Shown: positions 34,528 through 45,517, numbered from the stretch's first letter. The stretch: DNA of 64,000 bases from an uncultured Bacteroidota bacterium (GCA_937871435.1 CALMQM010000048.1:20634-84633), one strand, 5' to 3'. Program-made: numbers and translations. The notes: generated from the letters alone by a model not told the origin.

Positions 34528-37500
34528 ATGAAAAATAGTATTCTCTTCTTTGGATTTTTACTTCTTTCTGTTTGTTCTCAAGCCCAGCAGGCATACTATT
34601 CCTGGCATGAACAATTTCCTGGATCAAATATCATGAGCGTTTCAACAATGAGTAACGGAGATGTTCTTACGCATGGTGATTTCTGGGGAATAATAGATTT
34701 TGATCCGGATCCTGTTGTTGCGCACTATATGGACGTGACCAATGGGCGCTACTTTTTTGCGCGTAAATCGGCAGACGGACAATATATCTGGGCAGTAAAT
34801 TTTGACAGTCTGGCAACTCTGTCGGTCGAAGGAATGGTAGTGGATGAGGACGACAACATTTTGATTGCAGGAAGCTTTTACGGCACAGCGGATATGGCTC
34901 CCGGTCCTGCAGTCTACCTGATTCAGGCAACACAAATTGATGTATTCTTTGCCAAGTATAGCGGGCAGGATGGGCATCTGATTTGTGCAAAAACGTTTGG
35001 TTCCACTCAGCAGGATCATATTGGTGCAATATGTGGCGACAGGGACGGAAACATTTTGCTTACGGGTTCTTTTTATTCTCCAATAAATGTTGATCCGAAT
35101 GGATCTTATATTCTCACAACAGGTGGTTTTGCGGATATTTATGTAGCCAAATACGATAGTACAGGACAACTGATTACTGCCGCTCAGATCAGCAGCGCAT
35201 CAGGAGATCAGTCTTCGGGTATTATCACTGATAATAGCAATGCTGTTTATGTAACTGGTTATGTTCAGGATTCTGCTGATGTTGATCCGGGGGCTGGGGT
35301 CTACAAAGTTCCGGCTTCAATGTTTTTAATGAAGATGGATGAAAATTTTAATTTTCAGAAAGCAGTTGCCTTCTATGGAAATGGATACCCTTCACCCAGG
35401 CAAATGATCATTGATGCGAACTCTGATTTAGTCATAGCCGGAGAAATCCGTAGTCCGAATGGAGTTGATTTCGATGGGTCAGCTGGTACTGCCATTGTTT
35501 CTTCGCAAAGTTTGGGAGATGCGTTCATCACTCGCCAGGATACCGGACTGAATTATATCAGTGCAATCGATATCGAGGCCAACACGGTCTCTCAACCCTG
35601 GGGATTGTCTACCGACCCAGCCGGAAATGTCTACGCTTCTTTTTATTTCCAGGGAGATGTAGACGTGGATCCGGGACCTGGTGTTGTCAGTTATACTTCC
35701 CTGAATAATTCTTCAGATATATTATTGGCAAAATATTCGCCACAACTTCAATTATTGTGGTCTTATTCGATGGGAAGTAATGGAACCGAATTCGGATTTG
35801 ACATTGCGGCAGGGCAAGGAAATAAATTCTATGCCTGCGGATATTTTTCACAAAGCATAGATGCAGAACCAGGGAGTTCTCAGGTCATACTCACGAGCAG
35901 TTCTACTGATGGTTATCTCATTTGTTACAACCAATGTCTGCCGCAAACCTATACTGTGCCTGCAACAATTTGTCATGGACAGGATTATATTTTTGGCAAC
36001 GACTCATTGCGAACTTCAGGCTCTTTTACACAACGGTTTAGTTCCGTTTCTTCCTGCGACAGCATTGTTACACTTGAACTCACGGTGGTTTCTCCTGTAA
36101 TTGATTTATGTCTATCCGACACGACAATTTCCAGCAAAGCGATCAATGCTTCCTATCAGTGGATCAATTGCACATCAAATACACCTGTTAGCGGAGCCAC
36201 CGCTCAGAATTTTCATGTTCCGGATAACAATGGCTATGCTGTGAAGATTACGCAATCCGGTTGTGTGGATACTTCTGAATGCATGCAGTTGTATCAAAAT
36301 GGAAATCGTCGGGTGCCGGAATTTGCCTGGGGGAGTTTAATGCCCTATCAGATGTTTGGAGGAGCTCACGCAATGCGTATAGGAAGATATGGAGATATTT
36401 ATGTAAGCGGAGAAATTACAGATATCGCGAATTTTAATTTGCTCAGCGGACCGGATTATTCCCTGAGTGCAGTCGATAATCACCGCTATTTTTGTCTGGC
36501 TAAATACAATGAGAACCGAGAATATCAGTGGGCATTTGCCTGTGGAGCTCCGGTTTCTACCGGACCTTATCCTGAAGTAGTGATTACAGCTATGGAACTG
36601 GATTCCACCGATAATATTTATGTAGCAGGCTATTACAGAACAGCTTTTGATTGTGATCCCGGTTCCGGCGTAACGATGTTACCGGATAATACTTTGCAGA
36701 ATACATTTTTAGCAAAGTACACGACGAGCGGACAATTGATTTGGGCGAATTATATGGAAAATGCCGGAGGGTTTACAGAAATCAATTCCATTTTCACTGA
36801 CAATTCAGGGCATGTATATCTCGGTGGTAATGCCACCGGTACGATCAGTATCAATACAGTATCCGGTACAGCTTCGGCAACTGCGAGCGGATTACATTGT
36901 TTGATGTTGATGCAATTCAATTCTGCTACCGGAGCGTATGGATGGAATTTTATTCCTCCAGCCGGTACTTTTGGTGATTGTGATGTTTCCGGTGGAGCCT
37001 GCGATCCGGCGGGTAACATTATTTTCTCCGGTTATTTCAGTCTGCAAATAGATTTTGATCCGGACACAGGCACTACCAATCTTACTCCTGCGGTTGTTGG
37101 CGCGAATGACGCATTCCTTGTCAAGTTCACTCCCAATCGTCAGCTCGTGTGGGCTAAAAAGCGCAACTCTATTTGTGATTATACTTCACCAACATCTGCT
37201 TACAGTGTACTGACGGATTGTGACAGCAATGTATACTGGTCAGGGACATGTCTCGGAGCATTTATTTCCAAATATTCGTCCAATGGAACTTTGATTCAAA
37301 ATTATCCTATCTCAAGTGAAAGATCCTACGGTCGGGATCTGGCAATGGACGAAATGAATAATTTGTATTTCCAGATTAACTACTACGATTCCTGTCACAC
37401 CGGTACGGATACATTTTACGCCAACAATGGAAGTGAAGCGCTCTTTTGCAAATTCAGAAATGACGGACGATATGATTGGGCAGCCCGCTTATATAATCCG

Positions 37501-38145
37501 GATAGAGATGATCAGGCAACAACAATTGATGTTGACAGAAAGGGTAATATCTATACACTCGGAAATTTCTCCGATACAATTGATGTTGATGCAAGTAATG
37601 CTGTGTACAATCTTACCGCCCCTTCCGGTTTCCATGTTTACCTTGTCAAATACGGAGAAGGATGTGCTCCTGTGGACACCGCACTGAGCGGAGATTCAAC
37701 ATTGCTTAGCGGACCGGATACATGCAGCTGGTATCAATGGATGGATTGTACTACAGGACAAATTGTTCCCGGGGCAAATCAATCGTCGATACAACCTTTG
37801 AATGCCGGATTTTACAGAGCTATTATTTATCAGGGAGAATGCGTAGATACATCCGGCTGTCATTACATGGCTGCTTTTAATTCAATGGATGAAAAATACA
37901 GATTTGATTTTTCTGTCTGGCCCAACCCTGTGAGCTCGGATCAATTAGAGATCAGATCAGAATATTCAATTCAGTCTGTGGAATTATACAATGTAAATGG
38001 AATGAAAGTATTCTCTGATCAGCAGACTAACCGTAAGAAATCTTTCAGTATTTACACCGTTGATTTGAGCGATGGAGTGTACTATCTGAAAGTACTTGAT
38101 GATCATGGGCGCAGGGGATCAAAGAAAATTGTAGTGATGAGATAA
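34528..38145 (+). CDS. large secreted SBBP-repeat protein with T9SS sorting domain
   Basis: The 1205-residue protein has a signal peptide (MKNSILFFGFLLLSVCSQAQ) and two long blocks of beta-propeller-like SBBP-type repeats (about 20-460 and 600-1040), each unit reading roughly like NVYVTGYVQDSADVDPGAG or NIYVAGYYRTAFDCDPGSG. Two disulphide-containing Ig-like segments (about 540-590 SYQWINCTSNTPVSGAT and 1070-1110 WYQWMDCTTGQIVPGAN) follow the blocks. The T9SS type A tail starts near 1130 (SVWPNPVSSDQLEIRSEY). Probably a surface adhesin or structural protein; no enzymatic motif is seen. Repeated DP(D/G) turns suggest calcium binding, which is inference. Confidence 0.85.
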   Translation: MKNSILFFGFLLLSVCSQAQQAYYSWHEQFPGSNIMSVSTMSNGDVLTHGDFWGIIDFDPDPVVAHYMDVTNGRYFFARKSADGQYIWAVNFDSLATLSVEGMVVDEDDNILIAGSFYGTADMAPGPAVYLIQATQIDVFFAKYSGQDGHLICAKTFGSTQQDHIGAICGDRDGNILLTGSFYSPINVDPNGSYILTTGGFADIYVAKYDSTGQLITAAQISSASGDQSSGIITDNSNAVYVTGYVQDSADVDPGAGVYKVPASMFLMKMDENFNFQKAVAFYGNGYPSPRQMIIDANSDLVIAGEIRSPNGVDFDGSAGTAIVSSQSLGDAFITRQDTGLNYISAIDIEANTVSQPWGLSTDPAGNVYASFYFQGDVDVDPGPGVVSYTSLNNSSDILLAKYSPQLQLLWSYSMGSNGTEFGFDIAAGQGNKFYACGYFSQSIDAEPGSSQVILTSSSTDGYLICYNQCLPQTYTVPATICHGQDYIFGNDSLRTSGSFTQRFSSVSSCDSIVTLELTVVSPVIDLCLSDTTISSKAINASYQWINCTSNTPVSGATAQNFHVPDNNGYAVKITQSGCVDTSECMQLYQNGNRRVPEFAWGSLMPYQMFGGAHAMRIGRYGDIYVSGEITDIANFNLLSGPDYSLSAVDNHRYFCLAKYNENREYQWAFACGAPVSTGPYPEVVITAMELDSTDNIYVAGYYRTAFDCDPGSGVTMLPDNTLQNTFLAKYTTSGQLIWANYMENAGGFTEINSIFTDNSGHVYLGGNATGTISINTVSGTASATASGLHCLMLMQFNSATGAYGWNFIPPAGTFGDCDVSGGACDPAGNIIFSGYFSLQIDFDPDTGTTNLTPAVVGANDAFLVKFTPNRQLVWAKKRNSICDYTSPTSAYSVLTDCDSNVYWSGTCLGAFISKYSSNGTLIQNYPISSERSYGRDLAMDEMNNLYFQINYYDSCHTGTDTFYANNGSEALFCKFRNDGRYDWAARLYNPDRDDQATTIDVDRKGNIYTLGNFSDTIDVDASNAVYNLTAPSGFHVYLVKYGEGCAPVDTALSGDSTLLSGPDTCSWYQWMDCTTGQIVPGANQSSIQPLNAGFYRAIIYQGECVDTSGCHYMAAFNSMDEKYRFDFSVWPNPVSSDQLEIRSEYSIQSVELYNVNGMKVFSDQQTNRKKSFSIYTVDLSDGVYYLKVLDDHGRRGSKKIVVMR

Positions 38146-38221
38146 TGCCTGTACTTCCTCAGTTCAATCTGATAAAAGCTATTCGGATAAAAATTGAAAC
38201 TTAACAGATCAATGAAAAGAT

Positions 38222-38229
38222 TAATTTTG
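38222..38229 (+). promoter_or_regulatory. candidate -7 element (TAATTTTG) for purN
   Basis: An exact TAnnTTTG match lies 17 bases before the purN ATG at 38247. A TTG at 38194-38196 is 25 bases further up, longer than the usual spacing. Confidence 0.35.
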
Positions 38230-38246
38230 TCCGGAGATTCTTCTTT

Positions 38247-38807
38247 ATGAAAAACATTGCCATTTTCGCTTCAGGATCCGGAACCAATGCGGAAGCGATC
38301 ATCCGTCATTTTCAGGGATCATCCACGCATCGGATTGTAAGTGTCTATTGCAACAAAGCGAATGCGGGTGTGCTGGAACGTGCTCAACGATTGCACGTGA
38401 ATACCAGGATTTTCAACAAGGATGAATTGAATAATGAGGCTCATTTTTTGTCCTTGTTGAAAACGGATCAAGTGGAGTACATCGTACTTGCAGGATTTCT
38501 CTGGCTTGTTCCGGAATATTTAATTCGTACATATTCACATCGCATCATCAACATTCATCCCGCCTTGTTGCCGGCTTTTGGTGGCAAAGGCTTTTATGGA
38601 GAAAGAGTGCATCAGGCTGTAGTGGACGCTAAACTTCCACTGTCAGGCATAACGATTCATGAAGTCAACGAAAAATTTGACGAAGGAAAGATTCTTTTTC
38701 AGGCTGCTTGTTATTGTTCTCCATCAGATACTGCAACTTCACTGGCTCAAAAGATCCACGCACTTGAACACGCTTATTTTCCTGTGGTGCTTGAAAAAAT
38801 TCTTTGA
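38247..38807 (+). CDS. purN: phosphoribosylglycinamide formyltransferase
   Basis: The 186-residue protein is the folate-dependent GAR transformylase of purine synthesis. It opens with the nucleotide-binding IAIFASGSGTNAEAI, has the catalytic Asn and His in INIHPALLPAFGGKGFYG, and the catalytic Asp in HEVNEKFDEGKILFQ. Length and motif order fit PurN. It stands alone on the plus strand, next to a convergent acylation gene pair. Confidence 0.95.
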   Translation: MKNIAIFASGSGTNAEAIIRHFQGSSTHRIVSVYCNKANAGVLERAQRLHVNTRIFNKDELNNEAHFLSLLKTDQVEYIVLAGFLWLVPEYLIRTYSHRIINIHPALLPAFGGKGFYGERVHQAVVDAKLPLSGITIHEVNEKFDEGKILFQAACYCSPSDTATSLAQKIHALEHAYFPVVLEKIL

Positions 38808-38819
38808 AACAAATTCCCG

Positions 38820-39761
38820 TTATTCAACAAATAATTTTTCGCCTGTCTGCCTGATGCAAAATGCATTCAGACTGTCAAGAAAAATTTTCGCGCCATGCAT
38901 GTTCAGGTGATCAGAATCTCTGAATAAACTGTCTGAAAATCGAAAAAGATCATTTCCGTTCAGGTAGAAAGTATGTTCTTCTTCAACAAATTTTCGCATC
39001 GCTATTCTGGATGATTCGATAGCACGCGTATTCCGAAAACTGTTATAACATGGCGATTTTGGGGTGGTAAAAAGAATTACGTTATTTCCATGAATCCTGG
39101 CAGTCTGCAGAATTTGTTTCAACAACGAAATATTATCCGGAATAAGATCGCCTGAAAATCGGGAGAATGTATTTTCTTTTGCTCTCTCTTTGCATTGCTG
39201 AATCTGATCACCCTGGCGAAAAAATCCATGCAACATCGGCTTCAGATCGCTGGGTTGATTTCGTAAATTAAACAAATAACTTATGTCACGGTTTGTCCTG
39301 AAAAAATTGCTTCCTGCCAGCAGACGATTGACAGGCGAATCGTCATCAAGTGTGTCGGTATATTTGTACAATGAGCGGTTGATGTATTCCAGTTTGAATT
39401 TCGTTTGGTTGTAACCAAGCAACTCTTCATCCACACCAATACAGAGTGTTTTCAAATGCGGAATTTCTTTCCTGTACTTTTCATACAACACAGCGCTCCA
39501 GAATAAATCCATTCCGCCATAGGCAAAAGATACACAAGGTGTGTGTATGCCAAGAGAATCCATTTCAGCGACAAGAGGAATAGTATGCGAATTGCCTAAC
39601 CAAAGTATTTCCGCATCCGTTTTTTTGCGTTGGTATTCCTTCATCAGGATGTCTGCCTGGGTTTCATAGCTTTTGTATTTCCATTCAAGGAAAAATATCA
39701 CGAGAATGCTAAAGCTTAACAAAGCCGCGATTTCAAGAAATAAAAGGCGGACAGATTTCAT
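38820..39761 (-). CDS. SGNH-like membrane-anchored hydrolase/acyltransferase partner of MBOAT
   Basis: The 313-residue protein has an N-terminal membrane helix (about 8-30) and a periplasmic SGNH-like domain. The first block reads LWLGNSHT, with the nucleophile serine, and the last block reads DSDHLNMHGAKI, with the Asp-x-x-His pair. Proteins of this kind (DltD, AlgJ/AlgX-like) finish the transfer of acyl groups exported by an MBOAT partner. It begins right after the MBOAT stop (39763), so the two are translated together. I start at 39761 because the upstream in-frame ATG lies inside the MBOAT gene. The acylated polymer is not known. Confidence 0.8.
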   Translation of the reverse strand: MKSVRLLFLEIAALLSFSILVIFFLEWKYKSYETQADILMKEYQRKKTDAEILWLGNSHTIPLVAEMDSLGIHTPCVSFAYGGMDLFWSAVLYEKYRKEIPHLKTLCIGVDEELLGYNQTKFKLEYINRSLYKYTDTLDDDSPVNRLLAGSNFFRTNRDISYLFNLRNQPSDLKPMLHGFFRQGDQIQQCKERAKENTFSRFSGDLIPDNISLLKQILQTARIHGNNVILFTTPKSPCYNSFRNTRAIESSRIAMRKFVEEEHTFYLNGNDLFRFSDSLFRDSDHLNMHGAKIFLDSLNAFCIRQTGEKLFVE

Positions 39762-39762
39762 A

Positions 39763-41169
39763 TCAGAATTGAAAATAGATAAAGGTTTGTTCTTCAAAAA
39801 TTCCGAGCATAAGAATGGCTATCACCATCAATGCATTCATCGTATAGCGAAACAATCCGGGATTCGGGAAAAGTCGGACTATCCATCCACTCTTTCCGCT
39901 GAATGAGAGTGCTTCAGTAAGAATAAATAAAATAACAATCAAAATGCTGATCAGAAAACTCAAGCCGGAAATTTGAGGCACACCAATAATTCCTGATTGG
40001 AAACTAAATAGATGACCGGCAATATAAACTGCATGTTGCCAGGTAGAAGCCCGAAAGAAAATCCAGGCGAAGCTGACACAGAGAAAGGTGAAGAACACAC
40101 GATGAATAGATCGCTTCGCTTTATCCCCGTGAATCAGTCGTTCAGCAATAATGAACAGTCCGTGCAGAATGCCCCAGACAACGAAGTTCCAGGATGCTCC
40201 ATGCCAGAGCCCGCTCAGTGCGAATGTGATGAGAATATTCCGGATGAATCGCCCGGGACCTTCCCGGTTACCTCCGAGTGGGATGTACACATAATCGCGA
40301 AACCAGGCTGATAAGGAAATATGCCAGCGTGTCCAGAACTCCCGAAATGTTGCACTGAAATACGGAGTCCGGAAATTTTCCATCAGCTTAAATCCCATCA
40401 CATTCGCCGAACCCAGCGCGATGTCACAATATCCGCTGAAGTCGCAATAAATCTGGATGGAAAAGAAAATCGTGGCCCAGATCAAGGGCCAGCCGCTGAA
40501 TTGTTCAGGGCTGTTATATACAGCATCCACATAGACAGAGAGTCTGTCGGCAATCACCATTTTCTTAAACAATCCCCACAGCATTCTTTGCAACCCAGCA
40601 CTAACCTGGACATAATCGAAAGTATGTTTCGCACGAAACTGATGCAAGAGCTGTTGTGGACGTTCAATCGGACCTGCAACAAGTTGTGGATAGAACATGA
40701 CATAGAGAGCATAAATTCCTAAATGTCGTTCCGCTTTCTGTCGGCCTCGGTATACTTCTACAGTATAGCTCATGGCCTGAAAAGTGTGAAAGCTTAATCC
40801 AACAGGAAGGAGCAATTCCATATAAGGCAAATGAAATTTGATTCCGGCAAACCCTGTCAGCAGCTCAAGATTCTCGTTGAAAAAATGATAGTATTTGAAA
40901 ACAGCCAATACTCCTACGTTTGCGACAATGCTCAGAATCAGCCAACGCTTTTTTTTGCTTTGTGTACTACTTTGTTCGATGACAATCCCGGCGAGATAGT
41001 CTATCGCAATAGTGAAAAAGAGAATGAGAATGTAGATAGGCTTGAAAAACATGTAGAAGAAACAACTGGCGACAAGCAGCCAGCTCCATCTCCAACGGTA
41101 ATGGAGCAGAAAATATCCGATAGTGACAATCGGAAAAAAGAGAGCAAAAGCGAGTGAGTTAAATAACAT
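39763..41169 (-). CDS. MBOAT family O-acyltransferase (AlgI/DltB-like)
   Basis: The 468-residue protein is a membrane-bound O-acyltransferase, with about ten to eleven helices, the TRWHISLSAWFRDYVYIPLG segment, and the catalytic His in LSGLWHGASWNFVVWG. Members of the AlgI/DltB/PatA branch move acyl groups across the membrane to modify exopolysaccharide, teichoic acid or peptidoglycan. It is in an operon with the SGNH-like partner immediately downstream, the usual two-component O-acylation arrangement. I start at 41169 (MLFNSLAFALFF), because the 39 residues before it lack membrane character. Confidence 0.93.
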   Translation of the reverse strand: MLFNSLAFALFFPIVTIGYFLLHYRWRWSWLLVASCFFYMFFKPIYILILFFTIAIDYLAGIVIEQSSTQSKKKRWLILSIVANVGVLAVFKYYHFFNENLELLTGFAGIKFHLPYMELLLPVGLSFHTFQAMSYTVEVYRGRQKAERHLGIYALYVMFYPQLVAGPIERPQQLLHQFRAKHTFDYVQVSAGLQRMLWGLFKKMVIADRLSVYVDAVYNSPEQFSGWPLIWATIFFSIQIYCDFSGYCDIALGSANVMGFKLMENFRTPYFSATFREFWTRWHISLSAWFRDYVYIPLGGNREGPGRFIRNILITFALSGLWHGASWNFVVWGILHGLFIIAERLIHGDKAKRSIHRVFFTFLCVSFAWIFFRASTWQHAVYIAGHLFSFQSGIIGVPQISGLSFLISILIVILFILTEALSFSGKSGWIVRLFPNPGLFRYTMNALMVIAILMLGIFEEQTFIYFQF

Positions 41170-41320
41170 CCTGAATTCTGATGCAAAAAAGTGAATAGTT
41201 TTGACCTGACAAGGACTTTCCAGTTTCTTTCGAGGTGATTTAAAGATAAAAGAAAAAAATTCGTTCCCTAAAGCGACTCTGCGCAACTTTGGCTTTGCAA
41301 AAGCGTATTGTTATGATTGC

Positions 41321-44300
41321 ATGCATTCTCTGTTGAAAGGTACATATAGCAAACCGGTTCTCTTCCTGGCTGTAGCCTTCCTGCTTTTTGGGGCAGCGGA
41401 GTTGTTGCGGTTTCCTTTTCAGGGTAACGAACAAAAGATGGTCGAACATTCGGAGAATATTCTGAATGCACTGGATCAGCGTATGGCCGAAGGGTTGAAG
41501 AAAATCCCTTCATTAAAAACAGAAAAAGAACTGCATGAATTTTTCATGCACAGCGGGAATGAGAAATCGGCGATCAGCTATTACATTTTCCGCAAAGACA
41601 GCCTTTTGCGTTGGTCCGACAATGAACCGGTTTTGTCGCCTTCTGTTTTAAATGAAGTTCAGCAAAAATCTTTTCTGCATCTTTCAAACGGTTGGTTTTA
41701 TTGTCATCCCCAAAAATCCGGGGATACTACATTGCTGGCTTTGTTATTACTGAGGAATGAATTTGCGTATGAAAATAAATATTTACAAAACACTTTTAAT
41801 GCGGCACTTGAACTTCCGGAAGGAACAAGGATAGTCAGCGCCGGTGGCATTCCCTTTCATAGTCCGCAAGGTAAGGTGTTATGCTATTTCGCGATTGATT
41901 CATTTGGAAATATGAGCCGGTTGAGCGGATGGCTGTTTCTTCTTTCCGCGCTTAGTTTATTTCCGGGAATTTATTTTCTCGGGATTGCTCTCTTCAAAAA
42001 AAGTACATGGAAAGGTGTAGCATGGATTGTTTTGGTGGTTTTAATTCGGATACTTTTTATCACATTCAAAATCCCGGATGATATTTACAATACGGATCTT
42101 TTCAGCCCGAGAAATTACGCGTCGTCATTCTTCTTTAATTCCCTTGGCGATCTGCTTATCAATATTAGTTTACTCGCCTGTTTTTCCTTTTTGTTTTTTG
42201 CCCTTTCAAGAAAGAAGCACAAATCGGAGAGGAGCAGCAGTCTTTCTTGGGTCTTCATCGTTTCATTTCTTCTGATCAGTATTACCGGAATTCATCTTTT
42301 TCTGCAGGGATTGGTCATCAATAGCCGTATCTCTTTTGACTTCAGCAACCTGTCGGAGCTTGGAATCTACACAGCTGCTGCATTTTTCAGTGTTGCCTTA
42401 GTGCTCATAGCATTTTTCTTAGTACTGAGTGGTTTGGTTACCCGCTATTACGGATTTGTTCCGAGATTCAAACATGTGTTATTGGCTCTTTTCTTTTCAA
42501 GTGTGTATGTATGCATTACGATCTGGCAACTGAATCTCAGAAATGAAGAAGAGAGCCGGAAACTTCTCGCTCAAAAAGTCGACGAGCGTCAGGATCACAT
42601 AGCGGAATATCTCTTTGATGAAGCGACTCAAAAAATTACCGCGGACTCGCAAATCATTGCCGCATTTAGTTCTTTTCCTATTGGTCGTGAATCGGTAAGA
42701 AAACGATTGTCTGCCACATATTTCACAGGTTACCTTGGAAAGTTTGACAATACGGTTTGGTTTTATTCCGCAAACGGACAGCCCGCTGATTCATTAGAGA
42801 ATCCGACAACACTTGCTGAGTTCAATCAGCAAGTTCTGAATTATGGCAAAGCCACATCGGCAAAGAAATTATTCTATATGCCGAATGAATCGGGTCGTCT
42901 TTCATATCTGGCTATTCTTCCTGTAGAGTCAACATCCGGAAATGTTTTGGGAACAATGGTGATTCAACTGAATGCAAAATTGTTCCAGTCGGAAGAAGGT
43001 TTCCCGGAATTGTTCATGAGTGGTAAATACAAAGAGAATTCCGGACTGAAAGATTATTCATTTGCCAGATATTCTAAAGGATCTCTGATATATGAATACG
43101 GATCCTATGCTTATTCTTTTTCTGATAAAATATTCAACGAAGCAGGAGATGATTTTTCATTTATTACAATAGACGGATACAGTCACCTCGTATTCCGATC
43201 ATCTCCCAACGCATTGATCATTGTAAGCAAACCGGCGGAAACTGCAGTTTACGTACTTACACTATTCAGCTGGGTCTTTGCGTTCTTTTCCATCGTCGTG
43301 TCTTTGTTGTATGTACTCTATCAATTGCTCTCCGGAAAATCTCACTTTCAGCTGAACCTCACATTGCGTATTCAGCTGGCTGTAGTGCTGATGGTTGTGC
43401 TCTCTTTCCTATTCATCGGAACAGGAACAGTCACATACATTTTTAAAAAATATGATACAGATCAGAAACGCAGTATCAGTGAGCAGGTGAATGGTCTCTG
43501 GTTTCTTACCGGCGATCTTGTCGGGTTTCGAAATCCATTGTCTTCAGTTACTCCTGAATCATTAATGCCACAGCTGAATGCTCTGGTAAAGAATCTGAAT
43601 CTTGATTTTAATCTGTATGATGAAAAAGGATATCTCTATTATTCTTCTCAACCAAAAATATTTGAACAAAATATTGTCTCCGGAAGAATGAATCCTGAAG
43701 CTTATTTTGAAATGCAACAGGAAGGAAAGACACAATACATTCATCCGGAAAATGCGGGAAAGCTCAATTACATTTCTGCTTATGCTCCATTTACTGATAG
43801 TCGTGGAAATATTATTGCTTACCTCAACCTCCCTTATTTTGAAAAACAAAATGAGCTGAACAGAGAGATCAGCGGATTTCTATCGGCATTGATCAATATT
43901 TATGTGTTGCTTTTCGCGTTGTCGTTGTTGCTTACTTTATTTGTTTCTTCAAGAATCACACAGCCGTTGCTCTTGATCCAGGAGAAATTGCGCGGCATTC
44001 GTCTCGGAAAGAGAAATGAACAAATTGAATATTCACGCAAGGATGAAATCGGTCAATTGGTTCAGGAATACAACCGGATGATTGATGAGCTGAGCGAGAG
44101 TGCGGATAAACTTGCGCAGAGCGAGAGGGAAAGTGCCTGGAGAGAAATGGCCAAACAAGTGGCGCATGAAATCAAGAATCCGCTCACGCCAATGAAATTA
44201 TCAGTACAACATGTACAAATGGCGTGGAAAGAAAATCGTCCCGGAAAGGAAGAGATGATCGATCGCATGGCCAACACGATCATTCAGCAAATAGATTCTC

Positions 44301-44791
44301 TTTCCGCCATTGCAACGGAATTCTCCAACTTCGCGAAAATGCCGCTAGCTCAACTGGAAGAAATTCAGGTACATGAAATTCTTCAGTCAACCATCGATCT
44401 CTTTGGCGAAACACCTGCGGTCGAGATTCAATATCATAATACCGATGAATCACTATCAGTTCTTGCAGATAAAGATCAGTTGCTGCGTGTGTTTTCAAAT
44501 CTTCTGAAAAACGCCATACAATCCATTCCATCCGGCAGAAATGGAATCATTTATGTGGATGTGAAAAAGGAAGGCTCTTCTCTGTTGGTTTCAGTGAAAG
44601 ACAATGGAATTGGTATTAAGGATGATGAAAAAGAGAAAATCTTCAGACCCAATTTCACGACTAAGTCAAGCGGTACCGGACTTGGGCTGGCGATGGTAAA
44701 AAACATTGTCGAAAATTCCGGTGGAAAGGTTTGGTTTACAAGCACTCATGAAGTTGGAAGTACTTTCTTCGTTTCGCTACCATTAGCTTAG
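41321..44791 (+). CDS. large multi-sensor histidine kinase (NtrY-like)
   Basis: The 1156-residue membrane protein has an N-terminal helix (about 10-28), an extracytoplasmic segment, a block of about six to seven helices (about 205-400), a second extracytoplasmic region (about 420-640), more helices near 645-665 and 690-715, a third sensory region (about 725-850), a last helix near 860-885, and then HAMP, HisKA and HATPase domains. The phosphoacceptor is His949 in [13 protein letters not shown]; the ATP site shows [20 protein letters not shown] and [10 protein letters not shown]. The kinase core resembles NtrY-type kinases. No response regulator is adjacent, so its partner is elsewhere. The sensed signals are unknown. 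Confidence 0.92.
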   Translation: MHSLLKGTYSKPVLFLAVAFLLFGAAELLRFPFQGNEQKMVEHSENILNALDQRMAEGLKKIPSLKTEKELHEFFMHSGNEKSAISYYIFRKDSLLRWSDNEPVLSPSVLNEVQQKSFLHLSNGWFYCHPQKSGDTTLLALLLLRNEFAYENKYLQNTFNAALELPEGTRIVSAGGIPFHSPQGKVLCYFAIDSFGNMSRLSGWLFLLSALSLFPGIYFLGIALFKKSTWKGVAWIVLVVLIRILFITFKIPDDIYNTDLFSPRNYASSFFFNSLGDLLINISLLACFSFLFFALSRKKHKSERSSSLSWVFIVSFLLISITGIHLFLQGLVINSRISFDFSNLSELGIYTAAAFFSVALVLIAFFLVLSGLVTRYYGFVPRFKHVLLALFFSSVYVCITIWQLNLRNEEESRKLLAQKVDERQDHIAEYLFDEATQKITADSQIIAAFSSFPIGRESVRKRLSATYFTGYLGKFDNTVWFYSANGQPADSLENPTTLAEFNQQVLNYGKATSAKKLFYMPNESGRLSYLAILPVESTSGNVLGTMVIQLNAKLFQSEEGFPELFMSGKYKENSGLKDYSFARYSKGSLIYEYGSYAYSFSDKIFNEAGDDFSFITIDGYSHLVFRSSPNALIIVSKPAETAVYVLTLFSWVFAFFSIVVSLLYVLYQLLSGKSHFQLNLTLRIQLAVVLMVVLSFLFIGTGTVTYIFKKYDTDQKRSISEQVNGLWFLTGDLVGFRNPLSSVTPESLMPQLNALVKNLNLDFNLYDEKGYLYYSSQPKIFEQNIVSGRMNPEAYFEMQQEGKTQYIHPENAGKLNYISAYAPFTDSRGNIIAYLNLPYFEKQNELNREISGFLSALINIYVLLFALSLLLTLFVSSRITQPLLLIQEKLRGIRLGKRNEQIEYSRKDEIGQLVQEYNRMIDELSESADKLAQSERESAWREMAKQVAHEIKNPLTPMKLSVQHVQMAWKENRPGKEEMIDRMANTIIQQIDSLSAIATEFSNFAKMPLAQLEEIQVHEILQSTIDLFGETPAVEIQYHNTDESLSVLADKDQLLRVFSNLLKNAIQSIPSGRNGIIYVDVKKEGSSLLVSVKDNGIGIKDDEKEKIFRPNFTTKSSGTGLGLAMVKNIVENSGGKVWFTSTHEVGSTFFVSLPLA

Positions 44792-44903
44792 GACGAATCA
44801 ACTCATTCTGTAAGCGGTTCAATGATGTTTTCTGTTCCGGTTAAATTCCATCCAGTCATTTTTCAAAATTTGATACCGGGCGACGTAAACTGCGGAGGCT
44901 TTT

Positions 44904-44911
44904 TATCTTTG
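44904..44911 (+). promoter_or_regulatory. candidate -7 element (TATCTTTG)
   Basis: This is an exact TAnnTTTG match about 140 bases upstream of the B12-binding subunit gene (45053), implying a leader of roughly 135 bases. No -33 element is visible at the expected spacing, and the leader contains a short inverted pair (CAGGA at 44993 and TCCTG at 45005) but no cobalamin-riboswitch motif. Confidence 0.35.
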
Positions 44912-45052
44912 CAGACCGGCGATTGTATTGCAGGAAGATGAGACGAAAAGAGAACAGGCCATCAATTTGCACATCATATAAAGCTAAGCCGACAGGAATA
45001 TATATCCTGAATACGAATACAAGAGATTCAGTGTCTTAATAAACCCGAGCCA

Positions 45053-45463
45053 ATGTCAAGACCCATACGAGTACTGATTGCCAAAGTCGGCCTTGATGGC
45101 CATGATCGTGGTGCCAAGGTGATCGCATCTTTTTTACGCGATGCCGGAATGGAAGTGATCTATACCGGTTTGCGTCAGACACCGGAAATGGTGGTGAATG
45201 CGGCATTGCAGGAAGATGTTGATGTGATTGGTGTGAGTATCTTGTCTGGCGCGCACATGACGGTGTTTCCCAAAATCATGAACCTGCTTAAAGAAAAGGA
45301 CATGATGAACGTACTTGTCACCGGAGGTGGAATTATTCCTGCAGCTGATATGAAGAAGCTGATGGAAACCGGTGTAGGGAATTTGTTTCCTCCGGGAACA
45401 GACACCAAAGAAATCATTCACTATATACAAGAAGAAGTAGCCAAAAGAAGAAAAGGCAATTAA
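45053..45463 (+). CDS. cobalamin B12-binding domain protein (methylmalonyl-CoA mutase small C-terminal domain type)
   Basis: The 136-residue protein is a stand-alone B12-binding Rossmann domain of the methylmalonyl-CoA mutase type. The cobalt-binding DxHxxG motif is present ([15 protein letters not shown]), with the SxL motif ([10 protein letters not shown]) and the conserved GGG in [11 protein letters not shown]. It would form half of an acyl-CoA mutase with a catalytic TIM-barrel subunit encoded elsewhere. The enoyl-CoA hydratase gene 54 bases downstream suggests a shared acyl-CoA pathway. Confidence 0.9.
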   Translation: MSRPIRVLIAKVGLDGHDRGAKVIASFLRDAGMEVIYTGLRQTPEMVVNAALQEDVDVIGVSILSGAHMTVFPKIMNLLKEKDMMNVLVTGGGIIPAADMKKLMETGVGNLFPPGTDTKEIIHYIQEEVAKRRKGN

Positions 45464-45517
45464 ATAGTACACCTCAAAAAAATTCTTCATTCAAACGCAG
45501 CATACAATTCAAATCAC

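Noticed and set aside
44911..45052. Cobalamin riboswitch before the B12-binding gene
   Set aside because: The leader of about 140 bases is short for a cobalamin riboswitch and I could not find its characteristic conserved box.
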